Assembly: GCF_011758645.1 (NCBI RefSeq)
Contig: NZ_JAAMOZ010000001.1
Location: 1,612,001 to 1,676,000, forward strand
Origin: Brooklawnia cerclae
GTDB taxonomy: Bacteria; Actinomycetota; Actinomycetes; Propionibacteriales; Propionibacteriaceae
Reading direction: 5' to 3'
Length of the DNA: 64,000 bases
Shown here one piece after another: positions 9,608-17,853 of the stretch. The position numbers and the translations under genes were made by a program. The notes under the pieces were generated by a model. It saw nothing but the letters and a program-made list of their open reading frames with translations, was not told where the DNA came from and ran no database searches. Each line of letters opens with the position of its first letter. Positions within the stretch are counted from its first letter, which is position 1.

Positions 9608-10177
9608 TCAGTTCGCCATCCGTTGCCGGCGGCGAATGGACAATTCGTCGTCCATCTCGGCCTCGGGCTCTGCGGCTCGCTCGGTCGGGAGCATCGACAG
9701 GCTCCCCTCCAGATCGCGCCAGACCCCGCCGAGCGCAATGGCGAACATTCCCTGTCCGCCGCGAAGCAGGTCGACCACCTCGTGATCGCTGGTGCATTCG
9801 TACACCGAGACACCGTCACTCATGAGGGTGACCTGTGAGAGGTCGTGGACGCCGCGCTGGCGAAGGTGATCGATCGCCGTGCGGATCTGATGCAGCGAGA
9901 TGCCCGCGTCCAGAAGCTTCTTGACCACCTTCAGCATGAGGATGTCGCGGAACGAATAGAGGCGCTGTGTGCCCGAGCCGTCGGCCCGCCGGATCTCGGG
10001 GGTCACCAGACCGGTCCGCGCCCAGTAGTCGAGTTGACGATATGTGATGCCCGTGACGCTGCAGGCGACGGGTCCCCGGAAGCCCAGGTCCTCGGGGAGT
10101 GGGCTGAAGTCTCCGCCGAACAGCGCGTCCTGCAGACCGGCGGTAGCCGCCACGTTCTCGGTATGGGCGCTGCTCAC
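9608..10177 (-). CDS. MerR-family transcriptional regulator (Rv1830-like)
   Basis: 189 residues. The MerR winged helix is clear (VTGITYRQLDYWARTGLVTPEIR, then RLYSFRDILMLKVVKKLLDAGISLHQIR). No metal-binding cysteines are seen in the C-terminal half, so it is not a metal sensor of the classical kind. The position between the bifunctional nuclease gene and gcvP is the same as Rv1830 between Rv1829 and gcvB in M. tuberculosis, which supports orthology. The start ATG at 10177 is preceded by GGAGAG. About 190 bp separate it from the nuclease gene, enough for its own promoter. The role of this family member is unknown; a link to glycine cleavage or growth control is inference. Confidence 0.85.
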   Translation of the reverse strand: MSSAHTENVAATAGLQDALFGGDFSPLPEDLGFRGPVACSVTGITYRQLDYWARTGLVTPEIRRADGSGTQRLYSFRDILMLKVVKKLLDAGISLHQIRTAIDHLRQRGVHDLSQVTLMSDGVSVYECTSDHEVVDLLRGGQGMFAIALGGVWRDLEGSLSMLPTERAAEPEAEMDDELSIRRRQRMAN

Positions 10178-10368
10178 TGCGATCTCTCCTCACGTGCCCG
10201 ATGGGCACCTGCCGGTACCGCCTACCACAGCAGTGTAACTTCACCGCTGCACTTAGACGTTAGGTTCATCGAGCCTGCCGAGCAATCATCACCGCCCTGG
10301 GCGCTTTCGGCGTGTCGCGGACGGACTTACGTGATGCACGCTGCAAATAGCCGATTTGGCTAGGTATT

Positions 10369-10830
10369 TCAGTGTTCGAAGTCGTCCGGGGTGATGGTGT
10401 CGAGGAACTCACGGAACTTCTCCACCTCGTCCTCCGCGGGCTCGAAAAGCTCAACCCCCACTTCATCCAGCAACTCGGGGGCACAGGTGATCTTGAACCC
10501 CGAACGCAGCGCGACCGCCACCACATCCGAAGGCCTCGCGCTGATGGTGTGACCGTCCACCACGAGTTCTGCGTAGAAGGTGCCGTCGTCCATCGCGGTG
10601 ATACGGCCCTCCATCTCGGTCGCCCCGAGTTCGCTGAGGATCTCGGCGATCAGATCGTGAGTCATCGGCCGGGCCGGGACGACGCCTTCGAGCGCGTTGA
10701 CTATCGCGGACGCCTCGGGGGCACCGATCCAGATCGAGAGGTAGCGGCGGCCGCCGGCCTCCTTGAGCAGCAGCACCGGGGCGTTCGAGGGCACCTCCAC
10801 CCGCACACCCATCACATCGAGTTCGACCAT
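10369..10830 (-). CDS. Bifunctional nuclease / DUF151 family protein
   Basis: 153 residues. The start is set at ATG 10830 (MVELDVMGVRVE), because homologues begin there and everything further upstream translates repeat DNA. The conserved DUF151 blocks are present: VLLLKEAGGRRYLSIWIGAPEA, RPMTHDL and a C-terminal ARPSDVVAVALR. Family members are reported to have DNase/RNase activity and belong to a conserved actinobacterial block with GarA, FtsR and MerR. The C-terminus is acidic (EPAEDEVEKFREFLDTITPDD). The 338 bp upstream carry only the repeat cluster, so it may be transcribed from a promoter within or next to the repeats. Confidence 0.9.
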   Translation of the reverse strand: MVELDVMGVRVEVPSNAPVLLLKEAGGRRYLSIWIGAPEASAIVNALEGVVPARPMTHDLIAEILSELGATEMEGRITAMDDGTFYAELVVDGHTISARPSDVVAVALRSGFKITCAPELLDEVGVELFEPAEDEVEKFREFLDTITPDDFEH

Positions 10831-10876
10831 GTTCCATAGCCTAGGTGGTGATCCGGACGGCATCGCCGGGGCGTGG

Positions 10877-11143
10877 CCCGGTGAGCTCATCGAAAGGATT
10901 CTTTTCGGCACGTGGTCCTTGAGCCTGTCGAAAGGATTGGCACCTCGTTTCAACACGCGGTCCTTGAGCTTGTCGAAAGGACCAGCCACTCGTTTCGATA
11001 CGCGGTCCTTGAGCCTGTCGAAAGGACCAGCCACTCGTTTCGACAGGCTCAACGAGCATTCTTGATCGTTTCAACACGTGGTCCTTGAGCTTGTCGAAAG
11101 GATTGGCACCTCGTTTCGACAAGCTCAACGAGCATCCTCGAGC
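10877..11143 (-). repeat. Cluster 1 of TTGAGC(C/T)TGTCGAAA repeats, both orientations
   Basis: Four + orientation copies of a TGAGCC/TTGTCGAAAGG unit (about 10919, 10965, 11009 and 11085), one degenerate copy near 10881 and two inverted copies (about 11037 and 11114), with spacer text of the type CGTTTCAACACGCGGTCC between them. Copies in opposite orientation can pair and form hairpins. The block fills the 338-bp gap between the bifunctional nuclease and ftsR genes. It also keeps a frame open, which explains a spurious N-terminal extension of the nuclease ORF. The same unit recurs at 44.8-45.2 and 46.8-46.95 kb. Confidence 0.85.
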
Positions 11144-11168
11144 GCCTCGGCGGGCCCGACGACAGCCG

Positions 11169-11885
11169 TCAGCGCTCGAGCAGCGTGTACATCATCGCCG
11201 CGTGCGCGTGCATGACCAGTTGGCTCACCTCGTGCAACGTCTGGGCGGGGTTCTGGCCTCGGGCCAGATGGGGCTGCACGCCCTGCTCCACGAGGCCGGC
11301 CTCGCGCTCGGCTGCCTGCTTGATCGCCCGCAGATGGCGGGTGTCCATGCCGTACGCCTGCAGCCTGCGGGCGACCACGCACAAGGTGAGAGCCTCGCGT
11401 CCGTAGTAGATCGACCCACGGCGGGGAAGCACCATCTGCTGACGTTCCATCTCGATCAGGGTCGCCTCCGACAGGCCGCTGACCTGCAGGAGCTCCCGGC
11501 GGGTCAGCTTCATGGGACGCCGCTGCGCGCGCGAGTGCGAGGACTCCGGGGGATCCACCACCGGAATCGGGCCTGCGAGTGGCGGGGCACTCGGCGCGGC
11601 CGACGCCGGGGTCTCGATCGTCGGCGGCTCGAGCCCCCGATCCATCAGGCTCAGGTTGTCGCGGATGACCTTCAGGGGCAGGTAGTGGTCACGTTGCATT
11701 CGCAGGATGTACCGCAACCGCTCGATGTCTCCCTCTGAGTAGCGGCGATACCCGGACGGGGCGCGCTCGGGCGCGACCAGACCCTCGCTTTCCAGGAACC
11801 TGATCTTCGAGATCGAGATGTCCGGGAACTCGTTTTTCAGCAGCGGAAGCACCTGACCGATGCTTCGCCTGGCCGCCGGCGGCAT
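11169..11885 (-). CDS. ftsR: MerR-family regulator FtsR (Rv1828-like)
   Basis: 238 residues with the MerR helix-turn-helix (SIGQVLPLLKNEFPDISISKIRFLESEGLV, then SGYRRYSEGDIERLRYILRMQRDHYLPLKVIRDNL). A proline/alanine-rich linker (residues about 85-120) leads to a second conserved domain beginning MKLTRRELLQVSGLSEATLIEMERQQMV, the two-part architecture of Rv1828/FtsR. In Corynebacterium FtsR activates ftsZ; that role here is inferred from homology and position. The start ATG at 11885 overlaps the last base of garA, so the two are co-translated. (Segments quoted are discontinuous excerpts.). Confidence 0.88.
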   Translation of the reverse strand: MPPAARRSIGQVLPLLKNEFPDISISKIRFLESEGLVAPERAPSGYRRYSEGDIERLRYILRMQRDHYLPLKVIRDNLSLMDRGLEPPTIETPASAAPSAPPLAGPIPVVDPPESSHSRAQRRPMKLTRRELLQVSGLSEATLIEMERQQMVLPRRGSIYYGREALTLCVVARRLQAYGMDTRHLRAIKQAAEREAGLVEQGVQPHLARGQNPAQTLHEVSQLVMHAHAAMMYTLLER

Positions 11886-12382
11886 TAGCGCAGCCCGTGC
11901 TCGCTCACGAAGAACAACATGCGGAACTTGCCGATCTGCACCTCGTCTCCGGGACGGAGCACCGCAGATTGGTCGACGAGCGTCCGGTTGACGTATGTGC
12001 CGTTGAGGCTTCCCTTGTCCACCAATGTCACCTGCCCGTCTCGCATGTGGAATTCAGCGTGGTGGCGCGACACCGTGATGTCGTCCAGAAAGATGTCCGA
12101 TTTCGGGCTGCGTCCAGCCGTGACGAGGTCCTGATCGAGCAGGTAGCGAGCCCCGACATCGGGCCCACGCGTCACGATGAGCAGGGCGTTGCCGGCCGGG
12201 AGCGCGCTCAGCGCGTCGGCGTCCTCCGCACTGATCTCGAGGGTCCGGGGATCCTCCTCGGGCATGATGATCACCCGAGTGGTCTCCGTCACGGATGCGG
12301 TCGGGGCCAGGGGGCTGCCACATCGGGAGCAGAAATTGCTCCCCTCCGGGTTGGGATGACCGCACTTGCCGCAATCGACCAT
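11885..12382 (-). CDS. garA: FHA-domain regulator GarA/OdhI type with N-terminal zinc ribbon
   Basis: 165 residues. The start at ATG 12382 has AAGGAAG nine bases upstream; a longer frame upstream (to 12607) lacks homology and overlaps gcvH. Residues 4-21 form a C4-C7-C18-C21 zinc ribbon. A short TETTR motif (32-36) carries the paired threonines that Ser/Thr kinases (PknB/PknG) phosphorylate in GarA and OdhI. The FHA domain follows, with GRSPKSDIFLDD, SRHHAEF and SLNGTYVN. Known GarA/OdhI inhibits 2-oxoglutarate dehydrogenase and regulates glutamate enzymes when unphosphorylated. Upstream lies gcvH and downstream ftsR, as in M. tuberculosis. The zinc ribbon is absent from the M. tuberculosis protein as I recall it. 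Confidence 0.9.
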   Translation of the reverse strand: MVDCGKCGHPNPEGSNFCSRCGSPLAPTASVTETTRVIIMPEEDPRTLEISAEDADALSALPAGNALLIVTRGPDVGARYLLDQDLVTAGRSPKSDIFLDDITVSRHHAEFHMRDGQVTLVDKGSLNGTYVNRTLVDQSAVLRPGDEVQIGKFRMLFFVSEHGLR

Positions 12383-12519
12383 GATCCGAGGCTTCCTTGT
12401 TGTCCTGACCACCTTTGCGGATGGCTTCGAGTCTGGGATGACACCAGCGCCGCCCATCGCCCTGCGACGGACCGCGTCGGATTGTCCCAAGTCTAGTGCG
12501 AGACGCCGATCCTTCGACG

Positions 12520-12906
12520 TCACTCGCCGATGAGCGCGCCGTATGCCGTGCGGTCGAGGAGATCGGTCAGCTCGTCCGGCGCCGACAGCTCGATGTCGAA
12601 CAGCCACCCCTCACCGTAAGGATCGGCCCCGATCGTCTCGGGCTCGTCGCCCAGTGCCTCGTTCACCGAGGTCACCACCCCCGAGATCGGGGAATAGACA
12701 TCGGCCACCGACTTCGTCGACTCCAGCTCGCCGCAGGCATCGCCTGCCACCACCGAGGTGCCGACGGTCGGCAGCGAGACGTACACGATGTCTCCGAGCT
12801 CTGCCGTCGCGTAGGCGGTCACCCCGACGCGGACGACATCCCCGCCGGCCTTGCGCACCCACTCGTGCTCGGTGCTGAACAGTAGATCCTCGGGCAGGTC
12901 CACCAT
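12520..12906 (-). CDS. gcvH: Glycine cleavage system H protein
   Basis: 128 residues, standard for GcvH. The lipoylation site is Lys65 in ELESTKSVADVYSP; the N-terminal HEWVR and C-terminal GEGWLFDIEL blocks are also conserved. It carries the aminomethyl intermediate from GcvP to GcvT on its lipoyl arm. The ATG at 12906 has GGAGAG upstream. A 137-bp gap separates it from garA and a 100-bp gap from the DUF881 gene upstream, so it may have its own promoter. Confidence 0.96.
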   Translation of the reverse strand: MVDLPEDLLFSTEHEWVRKAGGDVVRVGVTAYATAELGDIVYVSLPTVGTSVVAGDACGELESTKSVADVYSPISGVVTSVNEALGDEPETIGADPYGEGWLFDIELSAPDELTDLLDRTAYGALIGE

Positions 12907-13006
12907 GGGTCTCTCCTCATCGGTCGGTGCTCATCACACGCTAGCGCCCGTCAGAGCCGATCGGAACACGCCCCACCCGGCGTGGCGACCACGGCTCGCG
13001 GGTTGT

Positions 13007-13921
13007 CTACGCCGGTCGCGCGTACTCGGGGGTGGGGGCGTCGTAAAGGCTGGTGATGGTGACCGCGTCCAACTCGTCGATCGACACCGAGCCACCGACC
13101 TTCTGCCCCTCGACCTGGCTCACCAGGCCGCCCCGGAATCGCATACCCTCGGCCAGCGAATGTGAGTCGCCGATGGCGTCGATGACGATCGGGAGGCTCA
13201 CCGGCTCGTCGTCGATCACCAGCCCACCGGACGAGTCCTCCCCCACCCAGCTCTGCGCCACGAGCCGGATCGAGTCGTTGATCTCGATCACCTCGGCACC
13301 GGCGTCCCGCAGTTCCTGGACGGCATCGAGCAGCAGGTCGGCGCTGATGCGTCCCGACGGCGCCGACACGACGATACGCACGCCGGGACCGCTGGCGGGT
13401 GCGGTGCCCGCGAGGATCGCCAGCCCGTCGGCCCGGCGCTGGGCCTCCTGCTCGGCGACCTTCTGCGCATCGGCTCCCGATTGCAGCGCGTCGCGGGTGC
13501 GCTGCAGTTCGTTGACCTCGGCCTCGAGTCGTTCCTGCTCCTGGGTCAGGTTGTCGAGAAGCTGGACGAGGTCGTCGCGCCGCATGGCCGAGTACCGGTC
13601 GGTCGTGCTGCCCGACTGCACCTGGACCACGATGGCCATGGCCACCAGGGCCAGGGCGACGGCGATGGCGCCCTGGCCGAGGGTGGGCCTGGCGAAGCGC
13701 AGGAGCGCCGAGGCGACCGAGTGCCGAGCCTTCGTCTCGGGCTCAGGTTCCTGGGGAGTCGGTGTTTCGGGCTCAGGTTCCTTGGGCGTCGGTGTTTCGG
13801 GTTCGGGTTCTTCGGGCTCCGGTTCCGTGAGCGCGGTCACCTCGGGGGCCGTCGCCTTGGGTTCCGGGTTCCCGGGCGCCGTCTCCGTGGGTTCCGGTTC
13901 CTTGGGCTCCTGCTCAGGCAT
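13007..13921 (-). CDS. DUF881 membrane-anchored protein with Pro/Glu-rich N-terminus (Rv1825-like)
   Basis: 304 residues from ATG 13921, which overlaps the small basic protein gene by 8 bases. Residues 1-65 are a low-complexity Pro/Glu/Thr region with repeated TPxEPEPE units. Residues about 83-102 form one membrane helix, followed by a coiled coil (LVQLLDNLTQEQERLEAEVNELQ region) and the DUF881 domain outside the membrane (GPGVRIVV, DLLLDAVQELRDAGAEVIEINDSIRLVAQS). Homologues flank the small basic protein gene in actinobacteria and are thought to act in cell-envelope/division processes; the function is unproven. The N-terminal repeat region is unusual in length and may be variable between strains. 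Confidence 0.85.
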   Translation of the reverse strand: MPEQEPKEPEPTETAPGNPEPKATAPEVTALTEPEPEEPEPETPTPKEPEPETPTPQEPEPETKARHSVASALLRFARPTLGQGAIAVALALVAMAIVVQVQSGSTTDRYSAMRRDDLVQLLDNLTQEQERLEAEVNELQRTRDALQSGADAQKVAEQEAQRRADGLAILAGTAPASGPGVRIVVSAPSGRISADLLLDAVQELRDAGAEVIEINDSIRLVAQSWVGEDSSGGLVIDDEPVSLPIVIDAIGDSHSLAEGMRFRGGLVSQVEGQKVGGSVSIDELDAVTITSLYDAPTPEYARPA

Positions 13922-14321
13922 GGAGCACCTTGCGCCGGATGCCTGCCGCGTTGGTGAAGATGCGGATCCCGAGCACGACCAGGACGGCGGTCGACAGCTG
14001 CGAGCCCACGCCGATGGCATCGCCCAGCCCGACGATGAGAGCCGCGATCGCCACGTTGGAGACGAACGACACGGCGAAGACACGGTCGGAGAAGGTGCCC
14101 TCCAGGGCCGCACGCCAGGCGCCCAGCAGGGCGTCCAGTGCGGCCACGATCATGATGGGCAGGTAGGGCTGGAGCCACAGCGGCATCTCGGGCTTGAGCA
14201 CCAGGGCCAGCACGACCCCGAGCACCACCCCGAATATGGCCAGCATCCCCCGTCTCCTGTCCCCCAGCCACGCGTGCGTGGGCTGCCCAGTCGTCTCGCT
14301 CGCCTCACTCGTCTCGCTCAC
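13914..14321 (-). CDS. Small basic protein, DUF1290 (Rv1824-like)
   Basis: 135 residues with about four hydrophobic helices (GMLAIFGVVLGVVLALVL; PYLPIMIVAALDALLGA; FSDRVFAVSFVSNVAIAALIV; LSTAVLVVLGIRIFTNAA). This is the conserved Sbp/DUF1290 family, found in Gram-positive bacteria beside division and cell-wall genes. Its start overlaps the upstream DUF881 gene by 4 bases (ATGA) and its end overlaps the downstream DUF881 gene, so the three are one translational unit. Function is unknown. Confidence 0.88.
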   Translation of the reverse strand: MSETSEASETTGQPTHAWLGDRRRGMLAIFGVVLGVVLALVLKPEMPLWLQPYLPIMIVAALDALLGAWRAALEGTFSDRVFAVSFVSNVAIAALIVGLGDAIGVGSQLSTAVLVVLGIRIFTNAAGIRRKVLHA

Positions 14322-15106
14322 GGTACTCCTGCCCTATCGACGTCCAGACCGGCATCTGCGGAAAGCTCCAACTCGCCCTTTTGCTCAAGTGACCACGTGA
14401 CGCCGTAATTCTGCTTCAGGAATGTGAGCCACGCACCCCCCGAGTTCGAAGCGAAGGCGCTGGACAGGTCGCCCGGCGAGCCGATGGCCTCGAACCGGTA
14501 AGGCGTCGTCATCGACCGATAGTCGACAGTGACCGCCGAACCGGCTTGCCGGATGGCGGTTCGGGCGCTCAGGCGGTGTCCGTTGATCGCGATTGCCTCG
14601 GCTCCTGCCAGCCAGAGCCCGTTGACCACCTGGCGGACGTCCTGGTCGACGATGATGCCGTTCGCGTCGTTCGGATTGTCGTTGATCGTGATGACCACTC
14701 CCGGCCCGCTGACAGCGACACCGCCCGACCAGACGTCGGTGGTGACGTCGTCCGGTGACGCCGTGCCGAGGTGCTCGGCCTCGACGGCATTGACCTCGCT
14801 CTGGAGTTCCTCCGCCTGCGCACGCAGGTCCTCGTTGCGCTGCTCGGCGGCGTCGACCTGCTCGATGAGGTCGGCGCGCTCCGCGGCGGCGCTCGGCGTC
14901 TGGGTGCCACTGCCCAGGCCCGACGTGGCGAACATCAGCCCGGCCACGGCTCCCACGATCACGACGAGCCATGGACGCCGTGACCGCGAACGCGGCTCGC
15001 GAGCGGCGACCTCGCCGTATTCGGGATCGACGGTCTCCCGAAGGAGCGTGTTGAGCAGTTCCATGGACTCGTCGACGGGCCTGTGGCCCTGCGTCGGCGC
15101 CGACAT
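14318..15106 (-). CDS. DUF881 membrane-anchored protein (Rv1823-like)
   Basis: 262 residues from ATG 15106, whose A is shared with the stop of the upstream CDP-alcohol phosphotransferase gene (TGATG). One membrane helix lies at residues about 45-63, then a coiled coil (AAERADLIEQVDAAEQRNEDL region) and a DUF881 domain (GPGVVITINDNPNDA, DVRQVVNGLWLAGAEAIAINGHRL, SGGAWLTFLKQNYGV). It is a paralogue of the gene at 13007-13921; the two bracket the small basic protein gene, as in M. tuberculosis Rv1823-Rv1825. Role unknown, possibly envelope-associated. Confidence 0.86.
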   Translation of the reverse strand: MSAPTQGHRPVDESMELLNTLLRETVDPEYGEVAAREPRSRSRRPWLVVIVGAVAGLMFATSGLGSGTQTPSAAAERADLIEQVDAAEQRNEDLRAQAEELQSEVNAVEAEHLGTASPDDVTTDVWSGGVAVSGPGVVITINDNPNDANGIIVDQDVRQVVNGLWLAGAEAIAINGHRLSARTAIRQAGSAVTVDYRSMTTPYRFEAIGSPGDLSSAFASNSGGAWLTFLKQNYGVTWSLEQKGELELSADAGLDVDRAGVP

Positions 15107-15771
15107 CAGGCCGGTCCCTTCCTCAGCGCCGGCTGGGCGGCAAGAATCTGGCGGGTCTGCTTCACGTACAGGAAACCCGCCCACCAGTACAGGAACGTGC
15201 CCCAGATGCCCATCGCCCAGCCCAGGACCTTGGCCGGCAGGGAGAACACCCACGGGCCGGCGCCGAGGAGCACCAGCGGCAGGGCGTACAGCAGGCAGAA
15301 CGTCGCCGCCTTCCCGATGAAGTTGACCGGCAGGCTCGTATAGCCGCGTGACCGCAGGGCCGGCACGAGCAGCAGGATCATCAGGTCACGGCCGACGAGG
15401 AGGGCCAGCAGCCACCAGGGGATGATGCCGCGCACGGCCAGGCCGAGCACCGTGGCGAGGATGTAGAGGCGGTCGGCGGCGGGATCCAGCATCTCGCCCA
15501 GCTCGGAGATCTGGTGGAAGCGCCGGGCGATCCGTCCGTCGATGAGATCGGTGAAGCTGGCGATCGCGAGGAAGATGATCGCGGCGAAGTCGCGGTACTG
15601 CATGATCAGCACGAAGAAGAACGGGACGCCGATGAGCCGCAGGAACGACAGCACGTTCGGCACCGTCCACACCCGATGGGTGTCGACCTGGTGCTCCGGT
15701 GTCAGCGCGACGGCCGGCTGACCCGACGGGTCCGCCCCCGCGGTGGCACATCCCTGTTCGTTGTCTGCCAC
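15106..15771 (-). CDS. CDP-alcohol phosphatidyltransferase (PgsA2/cardiolipin synthase-like)
   Basis: 221 residues, polytopic. The CDP-alcohol phosphotransferase motif D-G-x2-A-R-x8-G-x3-D-x3-D is complete: DGRIARRF, then G-E-M-L-D-P-A-A-D. The enzyme transfers a phosphatidyl group from CDP-diacylglycerol to an alcohol, giving phosphatidylglycerophosphate or cardiolipin. The position before the DUF881/Sbp genes corresponds to Rv1822 (pgsA2). The exact acceptor cannot be decided from sequence. A second, different member (PgsA1) lies at 17854-18480. Confidence 0.86.
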   Translation of the reverse strand: MADNEQGCATAGADPSGQPAVALTPEHQVDTHRVWTVPNVLSFLRLIGVPFFFVLIMQYRDFAAIIFLAIASFTDLIDGRIARRFHQISELGEMLDPAADRLYILATVLGLAVRGIIPWWLLALLVGRDLMILLLVPALRSRGYTSLPVNFIGKAATFCLLYALPLVLLGAGPWVFSLPAKVLGWAMGIWGTFLYWWAGFLYVKQTRQILAAQPALRKGPA

Positions 15772-15780
15772 GGAACCACC

Positions 15781-16932
15781 CTATGTGATGCGACGGTGAG
15801 GGCGGCCCTTCGGCCGGTCGACCGCCTGGAAACGGTTTTCGGCGGCCAACTCGTACATGGCCATCACCTGCGGGCCGATCACCGACCAGTCGTAGCTGGC
15901 CGCGAGCCGCCAGCCGCGCTGCAGCCGCAGGTCGCGAGGCTCGCGGAGGCTGGCGACGATGGCCCTGGCCATCGCCTGGGAGTTGCCGGTGCGGAAGGTC
16001 TGGCCACAGATGCCCTCGTCGTCCGACAGCACTTCGAGGAACGCCGGCAGCCGCGAGGCCACCACGGGCGCTCCGCAGGCCAGCGCCTCGATGAGTACGA
16101 TGCCGAAGCTCTCACGACCGGTCTGCGGGGCCACATAGACGTCGCTGACCCCCAGCCAGCGGTTGCGTTCCTGGTCGCTGACACCGCCGACGAACTCGAC
16201 CCCCTCGACCGACATCTCGTCCCCGTGACCGACGACGATCACCTCGACGTCGGGGTAGGCGGTGCGGACGAGCGGCAGCGCGGCCGTGAGCACCTGGAAG
16301 CCCTTGCGGGGCTCCTCGTACCGCCCGATGAAGGTGATGCGTGGATGCTCGCCGCCACGCCAGGTGCCCGTCGTCGGCGTCAGCTCGTAGTCACCGATCG
16401 CCAAGCCGTTGCCGATGACCACCGGCACGACGCCCGTGTGTGCCTTGGCCACCTTCGCGGCCACCGACGAGACCGCGATCGCCGCGTCGAGGCGGCGGAC
16501 GACTCTCGGCATCATGTCGTTGATCCGCTTCAGCCCCTTGATGACGGGACGCGCCGTGTGGAACGTGGCTGTCACGGGACGATCGGTCAGCCACAGGGTG
16601 AGCAGCGACAGCGTGGGGGTGATCGGCTCGTGGATGTGCACCACGTCGAAGTCCCCGGCGTCCAGCCAGTGTTTGGCCCTGCGGGCCGGACCCGGGCCGA
16701 AGTTGATGCGCGCCACCGATCCGTTGGTCTTCAGGGGAACCGCTCGGCCACCGGTGGTGAACTCGTGGCGGACGAGCCCGTACTCCGCCAGCATCCCGGG
16801 CGGGGGTGTGCCCGGAGCGAGGATCGAGACCTGGTGTCCCTGGGACTTCAGCCATCCCGCCAGCCCGAGGACGTGGTTCTGCACGCCCCCGGGGCGATGG
16901 AACGAGTAAGGACAGACCAGTCCGACCCGCAT
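15781..16932 (-). CDS. pimA: Phosphatidyl-myo-inositol mannosyltransferase PimA
   Basis: 383 residues, GT-B fold, family GT4. The N-terminus has the GGVQNHVLGLAGWLKSQGH donor/acceptor loop of PimA, and the C-terminal half has the E-x7-E motif (ESFGIVLIE). PimA adds the first mannose from GDP-mannose to phosphatidylinositol at the inner face of the membrane. The next genes upstream are patA, pgsA1, HIT and thrS, exactly the mycobacterial order, which makes this specific assignment safe. The C-terminal basic tail (RPKGRPHRR) fits membrane association. Confidence 0.93.
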   Translation of the reverse strand: MRVGLVCPYSFHRPGGVQNHVLGLAGWLKSQGHQVSILAPGTPPPGMLAEYGLVRHEFTTGGRAVPLKTNGSVARINFGPGPARRAKHWLDAGDFDVVHIHEPITPTLSLLTLWLTDRPVTATFHTARPVIKGLKRINDMMPRVVRRLDAAIAVSSVAAKVAKAHTGVVPVVIGNGLAIGDYELTPTTGTWRGGEHPRITFIGRYEEPRKGFQVLTAALPLVRTAYPDVEVIVVGHGDEMSVEGVEFVGGVSDQERNRWLGVSDVYVAPQTGRESFGIVLIEALACGAPVVASRLPAFLEVLSDDEGICGQTFRTGNSQAMARAIVASLREPRDLRLQRGWRLAASYDWSVIGPQVMAMYELAAENRFQAVDRPKGRPHRRIT

Positions 16933-16974
16933 GTCACGCCACCTCTCACCGATCGTGTTCGAAGTCCGGGGCGC

Positions 16975-17844
16975 TCAGGCGCGTTCCCCGGGAAAGAACC
17001 TCTGCATCATGTGCCAGTCTGTCGGCTTGTCGCTCACAGCGCGAGCGAACTCCTCAGCGAGTCGCTGAGCCGCATCGTGAAGACCCTGTCTGCCCGGTGC
17101 GACGTCGATCGTCTCGCCTATCCGTACGTCCATGCGGCGTCCCTCGAACCGGCACGAGGCGGGGACGAGGGCCGCCCCGGTCTGCTGGGCCACCAGCATC
17201 GGCCCTGCGGGCAGAGTGAGTTCGCGTCCGCCCTGCGGGGTGGGCCAGGTCACCGCTATCCCACGTTTGCCGAAGTCACGATCGGCGACCAGGCAGATCG
17301 CCCTGCCGTTTCGCACGTCGTCCGCCAGAAGACCCACGACTCCGCGCTGGTCGAACGGATGGATGTTCATGCCCAGGCGTGCGCGCATGCGGCTGAAGTA
17401 CTCGAACTGCCCGGCGGGCAGTTTCTCGGCGACCGACGTGACGGGCAGGCCACTGAGGCACGCGAAGGCCCCGGCGTGGTCCCAGCTGCCCATGTGCGGC
17501 AGGGCCAGGACGAGCCCCCGGCCCGCGGCCAGCTCGCGCAACTCGTCGAAGCGCTGCTCGTCGATGGTCACGGCACCGACGATCCTGCGCTCGCTCCAGG
17601 TGCCGAGTTGCAGTGATCCCACGGTGTTGCGCAGCCACGACCACTGGGCCGCCAGCCGGCCGGAAAAGCCCGGTGCCCGGCCGGTGGCGATCGTCGCGTT
17701 CAGTTCCCACTGCCGCAGGGGACGCGGGCGTGTCACCGCCACGACCACACAGACGACCCACCCGACAGGGTGCCAGATCACCGGCGGGATGTGCGCGGCG
17801 ATCTGCAGCGCGCGCAGTTTCGCCCGGGCGGCGTGCTGACTCAT
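16975..17844 (-). CDS. patA: Phosphatidylinositol mannoside acyltransferase PatA
   Basis: 289 residues, LpxL/HtrB-like acyltransferase family. The catalytic H-x4-D motif is seen as H-M-G-S-W-D, and a second conserved block is LLADDVRNGRAICLVADRDFG. It acylates the mannose added by PimA. An N-terminal hydrophobic segment (IPPVIWHPVGWVVCVVVAV) anchors it. It lies between pimA and pgsA1 with only 9 bp to pgsA1. Orthologous to Rv2611c by sequence and context. Confidence 0.92.
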   Translation of the reverse strand: MSQHAARAKLRALQIAAHIPPVIWHPVGWVVCVVVAVTRPRPLRQWELNATIATGRAPGFSGRLAAQWSWLRNTVGSLQLGTWSERRIVGAVTIDEQRFDELRELAAGRGLVLALPHMGSWDHAGAFACLSGLPVTSVAEKLPAGQFEYFSRMRARLGMNIHPFDQRGVVGLLADDVRNGRAICLVADRDFGKRGIAVTWPTPQGGRELTLPAGPMLVAQQTGAALVPASCRFEGRRMDVRIGETIDVAPGRQGLHDAAQRLAEEFARAVSDKPTDWHMMQRFFPGERA

Positions 17845-17853
17845 GGGCGCCGC

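Noticed and set aside
10831-11052. N-terminal extension of the bifunctional nuclease
   Set aside because: The extra 74 residues translate the intergenic repeat cluster; homologues start at MVELDVMG.
12383-12607. Longer N-terminus of the FHA protein
   Set aside because: The extension would overlap gcvH and has no Shine-Dalgarno, whereas ATG 12382 has a good one and begins the zinc ribbon.
15514-17616. 700-residue + strand open frame opposite pimA/patA
   Set aside because: Shadow of conserved genes on the other strand; no family similarity.
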